Shown: positions 53,140-61,653, counted from the stretch's first letter. The stretch: DNA of 64,000 nucleotides from Roseiconus nitratireducens (GCF_008629675.1 NZ_VWOX01000010.1:248001-312000), one strand, 5' to 3'. A program made the numbers and translations. The notes: generated from the letters alone by a model not told the origin.

Positions 53140-55494
53140 TTGAGCGTCGGAACCAAATCAAACCAACAGACTGGCATCCGAGACCAAGTCGCGATTTACC
53201 GCCAGCGGGGCTGGTACTGTGTGCCGCTGCGCCCGCGGTCGAAGTCGCCTTCGCGTCGCGATTGGACCAATCTGCGATTGGCTCCCGACGTCTTTCCCGA
53301 CAATTGCAACGTCGGCATCATCCTGGGTGAACCGTCCGGGTGGCTCGTGGGTGTCGACCTCGATTGCCCTGAAGCGATCGAGCTGGCCGATCAATATCTT
53401 CCACCGACGTCGGCGATCACCGGCCGTCCGTCGTCGCCAAAGTCACACCGCTGGTACATCGCCGCGAACGCGGCCACCGAGAAGCACCAAGACCCAACCG
53501 ACGGATCGATGATCGTCGAGCTTCGATCCACCGGCGGACAAACCGTGGTCGGCCCGAGTATTCACCCCGATGGCGAACCTTATGACATCCTCGATACTGA
53601 ACCGGCAACCGTTCCCGCACCGATGCTGGCCGCCTGCGTGAAAGCTTTGGCCGATGCCGTGATCGTCAAGCGTGGCGTACCAGCACCTATCAAACAACCG
53701 CTTACCAAGACGCGATCCACAATCGAAAGTGACGTCGAAGCCCGAGCGATCGCGTACATCGCCGCGATGCCACCAGCGATCTCCGGCAGCGGAGGTCACT
53801 CGCAAACCTATGCCGCCGCGACAGTACTCGTCCACGGGTTCGGCCTTGAACCAGATCGTGCCCTCGCAATCCTCGCCGCCGAATATAACCCGCGATGTTC
53901 GCCGCCGTGGTCCGACCGCGAACTGCAACACAAAATCAACCAAGCGGCAACCAAACCTCATGATCGGCCGTTCGGTTGGCTTCGTGACGAAGGACCGATC
54001 GAACCAATCGGCGAAACGGTCGACCTCAGCGGGTTCATGGCGAAGCCGGCTGTCGTTTCGTTTAAGGCGAGAACGTCCAGCAGCAAGTTTGGTGACAATG
54101 TTGATCCCGGACGGCTGCCCGAACGCTTGTTCAACGTTCCCGGCTTCGTACGCCGCGTGATGGATTTTTCTCTCGCCAACGCGCCTTATCCGAACATCGG
54201 TTTGGCATTCTGCGGCGCGATGGCTCTGCAGTCGTATCTCGCCGGCCGCAAAGTCTGCACCGCCGGCGATTTGCGGACCAATATTTATCTGCTCGCGCTG
54301 GCTGGCAGCGGCACCGGAAAGGAATTTCCCCGGAAGGTCAATTCGCAGGTGCTGTTTCAAATCGGCGAATCCAGGGCCCTCGGTGACAAGTTCGCGTCCG
54401 GCGAAGGCATTCAGGATTGCCTCGCTCGCAGCAACAAAATGCTGTTTCAAAACGACGAGATGGACGGCGTCCTGCGTCAGATCAATCTCGATCGCGATAG
54501 CAGTCGCGAATCGATCCCAAACATCCTGCTGACACTCTACACATCGGCCGGCGACGTTTATCCGCTGCGGGTCAAAGCGAACCAGAAAGAGGCTAACCAT
54601 GTCGACCAACCACACCTGACGCTATTCGGCACCGCGACGCCTCAGTACTTTTACGAGTCACTCTCCAAGCGAATGTTGGCGAATGGATTCTTTGCGCGTC
54701 TGAACATTATCGATGTCGGTAAACGCGGCAAAGGTCAAACACCAGGATCGGCCAGAAACTTGCCGGACTCGATTCTCGATGTCGCCAAATGGTGGACCGA
54801 CTTCCATCCCAGCGGTGGCAACTTTATGCAACTTTACCCCAAACCGGCGACGGTGCTTTTCGCTCCCGACGCGGAAGCGGCCATCACGGAACTTCGCCAC
54901 CAAACCGAAGTTGAATACGACAAGGCGGATGACGTCGGCGATGAGGTCGCTCGTGCCGCGTGGAGTCGAACGTGCGAGCACGCCAAGAAACTGGCGCTCA
55001 TCTACGCGTGCAGCGAGAACCATGAGAAACCGCTGATTACGCTCGATGCGGTTCGTTGGGCCAGCGAGTTCTCACTACATCAAACACGCCGTCAACTGTA
55101 CCTCGCGTCGGTCCATGTCGCCGAGAACCCGTTCCACAAGGAATGTTTGAAGTTCAAGAAGCGTCTGGCCGAACGCGAGGGCTTCATGATGCCCCGTCGC
55201 GAACTGATGCGTTCGATGACGCTCAAGGCTAGCGACTTCGACCAAGTCGTCCAGACACTGATCCAGCAAGAAGAGATTGAATCGGTTTCGATTCAAACGA
55301 AGACCAAACCGGCCGCCGGCTATCGGCTGATCACGGTCCCCGAACTGCCGTCACAAACTGTCAGAAAATCCGTCAGCGAAACCGTTGACGATTCTGACGT
55401 TTCAGCCGTTGAAACGACCGATCCGACCGAAAAACGATCGAATCTGTCAGGTTTGTCAGTGAGTGCAACTGACGGATTCGCTGACGGTTCTTGA
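53140..55494 (+). CDS. phage primase-polymerase with DUF3987 helicase-like domain
   Basis: Protein of 784 residues with an N-terminal archaeo-eukaryotic primase-like (prim-pol) domain, marked by GWYCVPLRPRSKSP, VGVDLDCPEA (DxD metal site), SPKSHRWYIAANA and the later GGQTVVGPSIHPDGEPY. A linker (190-320) contains a primase C-terminal domain (EARAIAYIAAMPPAISGSGGHSQTYAAATVL). Residues 330 to 690 resemble DUF3987 (phage replicative helicase-like: LLALAGSGTGKEFPRKV, FQNDEMDG), where the Walker-like loop is GSGTGKE. The start is TTG at 53,140 after GGAAG. The C-terminal tail is Ser/Thr/Val-rich. Confidence 0.85.
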   Translation: MSVGTKSNQQTGIRDQVAIYRQRGWYCVPLRPRSKSPSRRDWTNLRLAPDVFPDNCNVGIILGEPSGWLVGVDLDCPEAIELADQYLPPTSAITGRPSSPKSHRWYIAANAATEKHQDPTDGSMIVELRSTGGQTVVGPSIHPDGEPYDILDTEPATVPAPMLAACVKALADAVIVKRGVPAPIKQPLTKTRSTIESDVEARAIAYIAAMPPAISGSGGHSQTYAAATVLVHGFGLEPDRALAILAAEYNPRCSPPWSDRELQHKINQAATKPHDRPFGWLRDEGPIEPIGETVDLSGFMAKPAVVSFKARTSSSKFGDNVDPGRLPERLFNVPGFVRRVMDFSLANAPYPNIGLAFCGAMALQSYLAGRKVCTAGDLRTNIYLLALAGSGTGKEFPRKVNSQVLFQIGESRALGDKFASGEGIQDCLARSNKMLFQNDEMDGVLRQINLDRDSSRESIPNILLTLYTSAGDVYPLRVKANQKEANHVDQPHLTLFGTATPQYFYESLSKRMLANGFFARLNIIDVGKRGKGQTPGSARNLPDSILDVAKWWTDFHPSGGNFMQLYPKPATVLFAPDAEAAITELRHQTEVEYDKADDVGDEVARAAWSRTCEHAKKLALIYACSENHEKPLITLDAVRWASEFSLHQTRRQLYLASVHVAENPFHKECLKFKKRLAEREGFMMPRRELMRSMTLKASDFDQVVQTLIQQEEIESVSIQTKTKPAAGYRLITVPELPSQTVRKSVSETVDDSDVSAVETTDPTEKRSNLSGLSVSATDGFADGS

Positions 55495-55658
55495 GCGTCA
55501 AAAGCCCCTTAATATAGATAAAAACCCCCTCTCTCTCTTAATACGTCAGTGTGTCAGGAGCACCCGCCCGCGATGTGCATTCGCACGTATGAGGGGGTGG
55601 TATGACGGATTTACCTCTGACGCTTTCCCGTTTTCCCTTTTTGATTGGAGTGTTCTAA

Positions 55659-55886
55659 ATGACGCAGTGTCTGTCCTGCCAATTCTATCACGTCGAGCAA
55701 CCGGCGACCGAGCGGTCGATCGGCTACGGTCGATGCCGTCGGCGTCCGCCCCAGTTCCCACAAAGTAAGCAAAGCCGCTTCCGATCGGAGTTCGCCGTCT
55801 TTCCGACTGTGGCGGATACCGATTGGTGCGGTGAGTTTCGCCCGCAAGACGCAGAATCAAGGGCTACGTGTGAATCAGCATCCTAG
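55659..55886 (+). CDS. small Cys-rich protein
   Basis: Protein of 75 residues with four cysteines suggesting a zinc or Fe-S site: CLSCQFYHVEQPATER..GRCRRRPPQ and DTDWCGEF, then CES near the end. Short proteins with CxxCxF...GxCRRxPP...WCGEF are frequent in phages and planctomycetes. The ATG is at 55,659; ribosome site weak. Function unknown. Confidence 0.72.
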   Translation: MTQCLSCQFYHVEQPATERSIGYGRCRRRPPQFPQSKQSRFRSEFAVFPTVADTDWCGEFRPQDAESRATCESAS

Positions 55887-56427
55887 AAGTCCGAATTTCC
55901 AAACGGTCTGCGTTCAAGCGGTTGAAGTGAACGGCAGCCTGATGCTTTTAGATCGAAGTGGAAAGCGCTTGTGCGGTGCCGTTCGCCAGTCTGATCTTGG
56001 CGAATCACGAAACCTCTTTGTATTGAACGCTTGGCGTTGGTCCTTCGCCATCGACCGAATGAAGGTTCGCATCAAAAGACAGATCGACAACCAGACGGTC
56101 GACCCGTGGACGAGACGTGCGGGAAGTCTCGCTCAATCGCTACGAATTCGTAAAAGATTCGCCAGACCTGTTCCTTCGAGCCGTCGCCGGTTCGAGGCGT
56201 ACACAACAGCAACATGGCCCGAGGCTGCGAAACGTCTTTGGCAGCAAGGAAACAATCGGCGTCGACGTCATGAGCGAACCGGGTGGGTGCGTTGGGCACA
56301 CACCGTTGCCAACAATCACAACAAAAGAAAAGGAGGCTGTTATGCCAAAGACCTCGCCAGTAACCACAAACCAAATACTCGAGATGGTGCGATCGCAACA
56401 GCATCGGTGCGCGATCAGCGGTCGTGA
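55870..56427 (+). CDS. doubtful hypothetical protein
   Basis: Open frame of about 185 residues from a GTG. The N-terminal half looks like a real protein (VNGSLMLLDRSGKRLCGAVRQSD, FVLNAWRWSFAIDRMKVRIKRQIDN). The second half (after about residue 80) loses protein-like character and overlaps both a differently framed stretch (NRYEFVKDSPDLFLRAVAG) and the HNH gene that follows. A frameshift in this region would join a plausible N-terminal part to the other frame. Kept as low confidence. Confidence 0.35.
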   Translation: MNQHPRSPNFQTVCVQAVEVNGSLMLLDRSGKRLCGAVRQSDLGESRNLFVLNAWRWSFAIDRMKVRIKRQIDNQTVDPWTRRAGSLAQSLRIRKRFARPVPSSRRRFEAYTTATWPEAAKRLWQQGNNRRRRHERTGWVRWAHTVANNHNKRKGGCYAKDLASNHKPNTRDGAIATASVRDQRS

Positions 56428-56623
56428 GCTCACGCCCGAGACGGCATCGCTGGACCACATCCGTCCGCTTTCACGCGGCGGAACTCACGAGACCTCGAAT
56501 CTCTGCATCGTCGAACATTTGGTCAACTCGGCCAAGGGGACAATGACGATGGACGAGTTTGTGTCAATGTGCCGGGATGTCACCGAGCACCAATCTCGCA
56601 TGCGCACTGGGAACAACGCTTAG
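56342..56623 (+). CDS. HNH endonuclease
   Basis: Protein of 93 residues: MVRSQQHRCAISGRELTPETASLDHIRPLSRGGTHETSNLCIVEHLVNSAKGTMT, an HNH nuclease with the D-H pair of the first strand, an N in SNLCIV, and H/K in the last part. AGGAGG precedes the ATG at 56,342. Small HNH proteins near terminases often help in packaging; this one is 7 kb away from the terminase and may instead be a homing-type or recombination enzyme. Confidence 0.82.
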   Translation: MPKTSPVTTNQILEMVRSQQHRCAISGRELTPETASLDHIRPLSRGGTHETSNLCIVEHLVNSAKGTMTMDEFVSMCRDVTEHQSRMRTGNNA

Positions 56624-56821
56624 GTACTCCGCCAGCGATGACGCATGTCAGGCCCGCCGAATCAGCGGCCTTAGATCACAGAGTTTGTTTCGTGCCGATG
56701 TCCGACTTTTGACGATCACCGCCCGTCCGAGCGAATCGGATCGCAACCTACCTAACGACCGAACCAGCTATCTACCGACCGACCCTTTTCCGTTTCTTCC
56801 CCTTTGGAAAAGGACTCTGCC

Positions 56822-58096
56822 ATGCAGGTCGAAATGTGGTCGCTTGATCGAATCAAGCCTTACGAAAACAACCCTCGCATCAATGACGACGCGGTCGCTC
56901 CGGTCGTTCAAAGCATCAACGAATTTGGCTTCCGGCAGCCGATTGTCGTCGATCCCGACGGCGTCATCATCGTCGGACACACGCGGTTCAAAGCCGCCCA
57001 GCAATTGCAACTGACCGAAGTCCCGGTTCATGTCGCTCGCGATCTCGAACCCGAAGCTGTGCGGGCCTACCGTATCGCCGACAATCGGACTAGTGAAAAT
57101 GCCGAGTGGGACTACGATTTGCTCCCGCTTGAAATCGCAGCGTTGCAAGACATCGGTTTCGACTGTGAATTGATCGGATTTGATTCCGATGAATTGGCCA
57201 AGCTGCTCAATCCGGGAGTTGGTCAAGGACTGACTGATCCCGATGAAGTTCCTGAGCCGCCTGATGAAGCGATCACGCAACCGGGTGACATTTGGATCCT
57301 CGGCAACCACCGATTGATGTGCGGCGACTCATCGAAACCAGAGGATTTGGATCGGCTGCTGGACGGCCAGCCCATTCATTTGGTTCACATGGACCCGCCG
57401 TATAATGTCTCGGTTAGTCCACGCAGTAAGAACGCGATCGCGGCTGGCAACAGCACTTTCGCTGGCGATGGCAAGAAGGCCAAAGGCGAGCAGAAGATGC
57501 GGGCGAAAGACCGCCCGTTGGCCAACGACTTCATTTCCGAAGAGGAATTTGACCGTCTGTTGTTGGCTTGGTTCGAGAACGCATCGCGTGTCTTGGTACC
57601 GGGCGGGTGTGCGTATGTGTGGGGAGGCTACGCCAACCTCGGGAACTATCCTGGCCCTCTGAAGCAGGCAGGGATCTACTTCTCACAAGCGATCGTGTGG
57701 GACAAGCAACACCCTGTCATGACGCGCAAGGACTTCATGGGGGCGTTTGAACTTTGTTTCTACGGTTGGAAAGAAGGTGCCGGCCATAAGTACTACGGCC
57801 CGAACAACGCGACCGACCTTTGGCATGTGAAGAAGGTTAATCCGCAGGCCATGGTTCACTTGACCGAGAAGCCCGTCGAGCTTGCCGTCAACGCGATCCA
57901 GTACAGCAGCAAGCACGGCCAAAACGTTCTCGACCTGTTCGGCGGCAGTGGTTCAACATTGATTGGTGCCGAGCAAACCGGCCGCAACGCGTTCTTGATG
58001 GAACTCGACCCACCGTACTGTGACGTCATTGTCGAGCGGTGGGAAATGTTCACCGGAAAGAAAGCCGAGCGTGTGGGACAGGAGGTGTCGGCATGA
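56822..58096 (+). CDS. ParB-domain / DNA methyltransferase fusion
   Basis: Protein of 424 residues. The first 100 form a ParB/Srx-like nuclease domain (VEMWSLDRIKPYENNPRIND, VDPDGVIIVGHTRFKAAQQL), the rest a DNA N4/N6 methyltransferase: DPPYNVSVSP (about residue 189) is motif IV, and LDLFGGSGSTLIGAEQTGR is motif I. Such fusions are common in phages and protect the phage DNA. The ATG at 56,822 is used; an ATG six codons earlier is less likely. It overlaps the next gene (ATGA). Confidence 0.92.
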   Translation: MQVEMWSLDRIKPYENNPRINDDAVAPVVQSINEFGFRQPIVVDPDGVIIVGHTRFKAAQQLQLTEVPVHVARDLEPEAVRAYRIADNRTSENAEWDYDLLPLEIAALQDIGFDCELIGFDSDELAKLLNPGVGQGLTDPDEVPEPPDEAITQPGDIWILGNHRLMCGDSSKPEDLDRLLDGQPIHLVHMDPPYNVSVSPRSKNAIAAGNSTFAGDGKKAKGEQKMRAKDRPLANDFISEEEFDRLLLAWFENASRVLVPGGCAYVWGGYANLGNYPGPLKQAGIYFSQAIVWDKQHPVMTRKDFMGAFELCFYGWKEGAGHKYYGPNNATDLWHVKKVNPQAMVHLTEKPVELAVNAIQYSSKHGQNVLDLFGGSGSTLIGAEQTGRNAFLMELDPPYCDVIVERWEMFTGKKAERVGQEVSA

Positions 58097-58629
58097 GCCA
58101 ATTGAACGAAATGGTAGAATCCGCCGAGGTATCTGAGGTACCGCTCTACCATTGGCGGCGAAAAGATTTTGAATGCCGGGCAGCCGAACTTTCAGATTTG
58201 GTCGCCAAGGATGACAACTTCGAAGGTTATTCGCTGGAATATCCAAAGACGGCGCGAATGGCCGCGGAGGAACTACGGTGCCGGGGACTCGATGTCGACA
58301 TCGCCCCGCGGTTGCTGCTGATGGCAATTTTCGGCCAGGAAGATGAGGCAATTTGGTCCGCCGAGAGGATCGACGAATTGGCGACCGAGGCAGAACTCGA
58401 CGGCTTGCTATTGCGATCAACAATGTTCTGTAGCGGAGCAAACGTTCGGTTTGGCCAAATGATGTTGGCCTACCTGTTTCGCTGCGTCTGTAGCCGGGTT
58501 TCATTCGGCCCGCAAATCGACCTCGACCGCTTCGAGTACGCGATTGTGCCAGGCGATCCGTATAACCGCGTGCAGTTTCTGCCACTCGGCCGTTTGGCAT
58601 CGGTGATCCGGGAGTCCAACTATGGATAG
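58093..58629 (+). CDS. hypothetical phage protein
   Basis: Acidic protein of 178 residues: YHWRRKDFECRAAELSDLVAKDDNFEGYSLEYPKTARMAAEELRCRGLDVDIAPRLLLMAIFG and WSAERIDELATEAELDGLLLRSTMF. I do not recognise it. The ATG at 58,093 overlaps the stop of the methyltransferase gene and follows GGAGG. Converges with the reverse-strand cassette, overlapping it by 10 bases. Confidence 0.72.
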   Translation: MSQLNEMVESAEVSEVPLYHWRRKDFECRAAELSDLVAKDDNFEGYSLEYPKTARMAAEELRCRGLDVDIAPRLLLMAIFGQEDEAIWSAERIDELATEAELDGLLLRSTMFCSGANVRFGQMMLAYLFRCVCSRVSFGPQIDLDRFEYAIVPGDPYNRVQFLPLGRLASVIRESNYG

Positions 58630-58952
58630 CCTGCGACAGCCTGATGCGTCCAAACGTTTTCGTTCATCAAGTAAACATGCTCGGCGTTCAAGTACCGAGC
58701 GAGCGCCGGCAGCTCCTCAGCGGATTTCACTTCGTTGGTTCTCCGGCTGGTTTCGAAGTACTCCGGCATCGCTGGTCGCGGCGACAGCGAACGCACTTCG
58801 CCGCCTTGGATCAATTCGAGGGCTTCTTCCGGAACAAGGTAGCCGGTCGTCAGGATCGGCATCACGTGTTCGGGGTAGCCGTCGAAATGAAGGTAGGTTG
58901 CCAGGATGGTTTCATCCGGCAAGCAGATGGCGAGGATGGCTCTTGTGGACAT
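58620..58952 (-). CDS. small hypothetical phage protein (MSTRA type)
   Basis: Protein of 110 residues: MSTRAILAICLPDETILATYLHFDGYPEHVMPILTTGYLVPEEALELIQGGEVRSLSPRP. This wording (MSTRAxI..P..T..YxHxDGYPEHVG) is common in phages and plasmids, with no known role. Last gene of the reverse cassette; four bases separate it from the DUF4314 gene. A GGAG lies nine bases before the start. Confidence 0.8.
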   Translation of the reverse strand: MSTRAILAICLPDETILATYLHFDGYPEHVMPILTTGYLVPEEALELIQGGEVRSLSPRPAMPEYFETSRRTNEVKSAEELPALARYLNAEHVYLMNENVWTHQAVAGYP

Positions 58953-58955
58953 GGA

Positions 58956-59189
58956 TCAATCTCCGAGGGCTTGAGTTGTCGGCATGCCATCGATCAAGAC
59001 GACAACATCCGGTGGAATGGAAAGCATCAATGACCGGCCGGTGTCCCAATCGACATCGACTTGAGTCCAACCGTTTTGTGGATACACGCCGGCGACCGTG
59101 CCGGTGGTGCCGGCGGGAATCGGGTCGGGGTCGTCGGTCATCGAAACCAGGCGGACCCGGTCGCCCGCCCTAAAATTGGCAGCGTTCAT
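58956..59189 (-). CDS. DUF4314 domain protein
   Basis: Protein of 77 residues: FRAGDRVRLVSMTDDPDPIPAGTTGTVAGV, VDVDWDTGRSLMLSIPPDVVVLID. The DUF4314 SH3-like fold is frequent in mobile elements; function unknown. Its ATG shares one base with the stop of the upstream 79-residue gene. Confidence 0.85.
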   Translation of the reverse strand: MNAANFRAGDRVRLVSMTDDPDPIPAGTTGTVAGVYPQNGWTQVDVDWDTGRSLMLSIPPDVVVLIDGMPTTQALGD

Positions 59190-59428
59190 TAGTTTCTCAT
59201 CCCGTTGGTTTCGTCCACCAAGGCGGCGACTTCGGAGAGCTGTGCGTTGATCAAGTTCAAGGCCCAAACGTGCGTCCAACGCAGCGCTTTGTTGTCCGGC
59301 GGGATCATTCGATCGAGTTGCAACTCGATGTGTTGCAGCAAGTCGCGTGAAATTTGGTGTGCGTTGTCGTAGGCCGCGGCCGGTTCGATCGGCCGCGGAG
59401 CCAGGGTTTGAACTTTGGCGTTCTTCAT
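59189..59428 (-). CDS. small hypothetical protein
   Basis: Protein of 79 residues: MKNAKVQTLAPRPIEPAAAYDNAHQISRDLLQHIELQLDRM..., mainly helical. First gene after the first conserved upstream element (59,477-59,507). The ATG at 59,428 has CGGAG at good spacing; the longer frame upstream is not coding-like. No family recognised. Confidence 0.7.
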   Translation of the reverse strand: MKNAKVQTLAPRPIEPAAAYDNAHQISRDLLQHIELQLDRMIPPDNKALRWTHVWALNLINAQLSEVAALVDETNGMRN

Positions 59429-59476
59429 CGTCGTGTCTCCGTTGGGGGAAGATCTTGAAAACCGTATCGGTGAACA

Positions 59477-59507
59477 CAGAGAGCCATGACGTTTCGCCAG
59501 CATCAAG
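59477..59507 (-). promoter_or_regulatory. conserved bipartite upstream element, copy 1
   Basis: On the reverse strand CTTGAT, 13 bases, CATGGCTCTCTG. It ends 48 bases before the start of the 79-residue gene. Preceded by GAGCTTCG, as in the other copies. Confidence 0.78.
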
Positions 59508-59620
59508 CGAAGCTCGCCAAACATTCCAAGGAATATTGAATGTTTCTGGCCGGCCGAAGATGACCGCGACAAACGCCGCGTGTCGGCGGGCTCCGGTGCG
59601 CGGGATGGTCCGCCGCGTCA

Positions 59621-59657
59621 ACGACAAAACGCCCGGACGCTACCAACGTCGGGCGTT
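59621..59657 (-). terminator. probable terminator
   Basis: Stem AACGCCCG / CGGGCGTT with a loop of 14 bases, read on the reverse strand, followed by TTGTCGTT. It lies after the stop of the 76-residue gene at 59,674. Confidence 0.6.
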
Positions 59658-59673
59658 GTCGGCGGCGTTGGGT

Positions 59674-59904
59674 TTAGAACCCGAGCGGCACCAAGACATG
59701 GGCGTTTGCGCCCGTGACATCAAATTCTTTGCCGGTCGTCGTCCGCGCGAGAATCCGATTCCCGCGGCGGACCAGAGATTTCACCGTGCCGGGCTCGAAC
59801 CGGCCACCGATGCTTCGCAGTTCATAACCCATGTCGGGTTCCGGCCCGGCGGTTTCGCCATCGGCCAGGTCATCAACTTCGCGTATGTCGCCAATGAATT
59901 TCAT
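59674..59904 (-). CDS. small hypothetical protein
   Basis: Protein of 76 residues: MKFIGDIREVDDLADGETAGPEPDMGYELRSIGGRFEPGTVKSLVRRGNRILARTTTGKEFDV, likely a small beta-barrel. AAAGGAGG precedes its ATG. Lies 15 bases after the HARE-HTH gene and is likely expressed with it. No family recognised. Confidence 0.72.
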   Translation of the reverse strand: MKFIGDIREVDDLADGETAGPEPDMGYELRSIGGRFEPGTVKSLVRRGNRILARTTTGKEFDVTGANAHVLVPLGF

Positions 59905-59919
59905 CGCCGTTGCCTCCTT

Positions 59920-60402
59920 TCAAGTCCGCACCGTAAACCGGCCGCGCTCGGTCTTGACGAACCGGCTTTCGTCGCCGTTCTTCAAGTCGCGGAGGATGGC
60001 CGAGTACAGCGTCGCGTGCGGCGTCTTGCCTCCGGGGCTTTGCCAAAGGTTCTGTTCTTCCATGGCGGCGATCATTTCTTGGGCGTTCATCGGTTCCGGT
60101 GCATCGGCCAAGACTTGCAAGGCGGCTTTGACACAGGAAAGCTTCTTCTCACCGGCGGGCTTCGCAGTTTCGGCTTTTGCCTTCTTCTTCAACACCCGCT
60201 TGGTCGAGCGGGCGTCCGTCGTTGCCGACGGGACTGGCCCGCGAAGTCGGCCGGCGGTTTTGATTCGCACCTTTTTGCCGGTCGAAAGATTGGTCGCGTC
60301 CCAACCGCCGCTCGGGTGTTCTGCGTCGATCCGGACCGTGACCACTTTGTTGGTCACCTTCGATTGGTATTCGCCGCCGATCGTTACGTCTGCCTTGTTC
60401 AT
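59920..60402 (-). CDS. protein with HARE-HTH domain
   Basis: Protein of 160 residues. The first half (ADVTIGGEYQSKVTNKVVTVRIDAEHPSGGWDATNL) is a small beta domain. A Lys/Ala-rich linker follows, then a winged-helix HARE-HTH: CVKAALQVLADAPEPMNAQEMIAAMEEQNLWQSPGGKTPHATLYSAILRDLKNG..RFVKTERGRFTVR. In known proteins this domain couples DNA or RNA polymerase binding to restriction or chromatin functions. It may regulate the phage or host; this is inferred. The ATG at 60,402 follows CGGAG. Confidence 0.83.
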   Translation of the reverse strand: MNKADVTIGGEYQSKVTNKVVTVRIDAEHPSGGWDATNLSTGKKVRIKTAGRLRGPVPSATTDARSTKRVLKKKAKAETAKPAGEKKLSCVKAALQVLADAPEPMNAQEMIAAMEEQNLWQSPGGKTPHATLYSAILRDLKNGDESRFVKTERGRFTVRT

Positions 60403-60504
60403 TTCGTTTCTCCGTTTCGTCATTCGATGCGTGGCTGCCATCGTCAGGCCGCGGGTACCGCCCCGCGACGACGCCGGAATCCGTCCCGGCGTTTCGGCTT
60501 TCGT

Positions 60505-60756
60505 TCAAACCGCCGCGCCCAGGTTGCTTTTGCGAAGCAGGTCGTACATCTGAATGAAGAGGTAGTGTTCCTCCAAAAGCGGGCCTTCCGGGCCGACATC
60601 TGCGTCGGCGTTTTCCAAGGCGTCGGCGAGCGGTTTGAGGTGATCGCCGATGGCGTGGAAGGCGTCGCGGATTTCTTGGTAGGTCGCCGGGTCGAGGGTT
60701 TGCATCGCGGTGCGAAGGGCGGCGGCTTTGTTGTTCTGGGGTTTGTTCATGGCCAT
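60505..60756 (-). CDS. small hypothetical protein
   Basis: Protein of 83 residues: MNKPQNNKAAALRTAMQTLDPATYQEIRDAFHAIGDHLKPLADALENADADVG..., helical and acidic. The ATG at 60,756 has CGGAG at good spacing and lies 56 bases downstream of the second conserved element. A hairpin (ACGCCGG..CCGGCGT, 60,471-60,492) follows its stop. Confidence 0.7.
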   Translation of the reverse strand: MAMNKPQNNKAAALRTAMQTLDPATYQEIRDAFHAIGDHLKPLADALENADADVGPEGPLLEEHYLFIQMYDLLRKSNLGAAV

Positions 60757-60811
60757 CGTTTGGTCTCCGGTGTGAAGGTTGGTTTTCGTTTCGCCCCGTC
60801 GGCGTGTGACA

Positions 60812-60842
60812 CATGGAGCCATGGAAATCACAGCAACTCAAG
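60812..60842 (-). promoter_or_regulatory. conserved bipartite upstream element, copy 2
   Basis: On the reverse strand CTTGAG, 13 bases, CATGGCTCCATG, then TGTC. The second part is a palindrome (CATGG-CT-CCATG). Confidence 0.82.
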
Positions 60843-60918
60843 CGAGACTCGGCAGGAATCCGCAGGCGTTTTCGCAGCTTTTCGCAAAGCTGCGATAACT
60901 CCCGAGGCACGGGCGAAT

Positions 60919-61137
60919 TCAGCCGTGAATGTTTTTCTGGAACTTTGCGGCCAGCCCGTCGATCGCGTCGTGAAGGTCATCGAGTTCGCCGAAATAGCGG
61001 TCGAACTTTTCGGGTTCGGCCGCTTCGAGGATCGGCATGTCTTTGACCGCCGCGTGCAGTTGCTCGATCAGTTCGAGCGTCGCGGTGCGTGCGTAAAGAA
61101 GGTCAGCTGTGCTGGGTCGGGTCTTTGCGGTTGCCAT
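60919..61137 (-). CDS. small hypothetical protein
   Basis: Protein of 72 residues: MATAKTRPSTADLLYARTATLELIEQLHAAVKDMPILEAAEPEKFDRYFGELDDLHDAIDGLA, helical and acidic. Starts 46 bases after the third conserved element. No family recognised. Confidence 0.7.
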   Translation of the reverse strand: MATAKTRPSTADLLYARTATLELIEQLHAAVKDMPILEAAEPEKFDRYFGELDDLHDAIDGLAAKFQKNIHG

Positions 61138-61181
61138 GCGTGTGTCTCTGTTGGCGAGAAAAGAATTCGTTTCGGTGACAC

Positions 61182-61212
61182 AGATGAGCCATGGATCTTG
61201 CGGAAGCTCAAG
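61182..61212 (-). promoter_or_regulatory. conserved bipartite upstream element, copy 3
   Basis: On the reverse strand CTTGAG, 13 bases, CATGGCTCATCTG. Variant palindrome. Confidence 0.78.
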
Positions 61213-61368
61213 CGAAGTTCAAACAAAACTTTCAGCTTTCCTTCCGTCGGCGACGTTGCGGCGTGTCGGCCGCCATCGAAGGTCTGGCAAGTGATGCCGA
61301 CAACGACGAATCGCCGCAACGTTGGGCAAACGTCGCGGCGTGGGGTGCGAAGGCCGAAGGCCGGCGAG

Positions 61369-61581
61369 CTAGTTGCCGTCGTCTTCCGGCTCGTTTGGTT
61401 CGAGCAATTCGGCAAGCCGCGCGGCGTAGTGGCGAAGCGTACCAACGTGGTCCCAACCGATCCGCGTATCGCCGCCGGGTGCGGGTTGGTCTTCGATCAT
61501 TTGCCGAACGGCTTCGGCCAACCGCAATGCGTCGGCGTGAGCGGCAACGTAGGCGTCTTTGAGGATTTGATTTTGGTTCAT
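61369..61581 (-). CDS. small hypothetical protein
   Basis: Protein of 70 residues: MNQNQILKDAYVAAHADALRLAEAVRQMIEDQPAPGGDTRIGWDHVGTLRHYAARLAELLEP, with an AAAGGAC ribosome site. It is the second gene behind the fourth conserved element, 72 bases after the 91-residue gene, with a strong hairpin in the gap. Confidence 0.7.
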   Translation of the reverse strand: MNQNQILKDAYVAAHADALRLAEAVRQMIEDQPAPGGDTRIGWDHVGTLRHYAARLAELLEPNEPEDDGN

Positions 61582-61609
61582 CGTTCGTCCTTTGGCTCGA
61601 ATGGAAGAA

Positions 61610-61638
61610 GGCCGGCGGCGTTGTTCGCGCCGCCGGCC
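61610..61638. other. strong hairpin between two small genes
   Basis: Perfect 11-base stem GGCCGGCGGCG / CGCCGCCGGCC with a 7-base loop, without a T-run. It could limit transcription of the following gene or stabilise the transcript. Confidence 0.6.
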
Positions 61639-61653
61639 GGTTCGGTGTCGCGG

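Noticed and set aside
56072-56458. Reverse-strand ORF of 128 codons
   Set aside because: No ribosome site, low protein character outside a short part, and it is antisense to the HNH gene.
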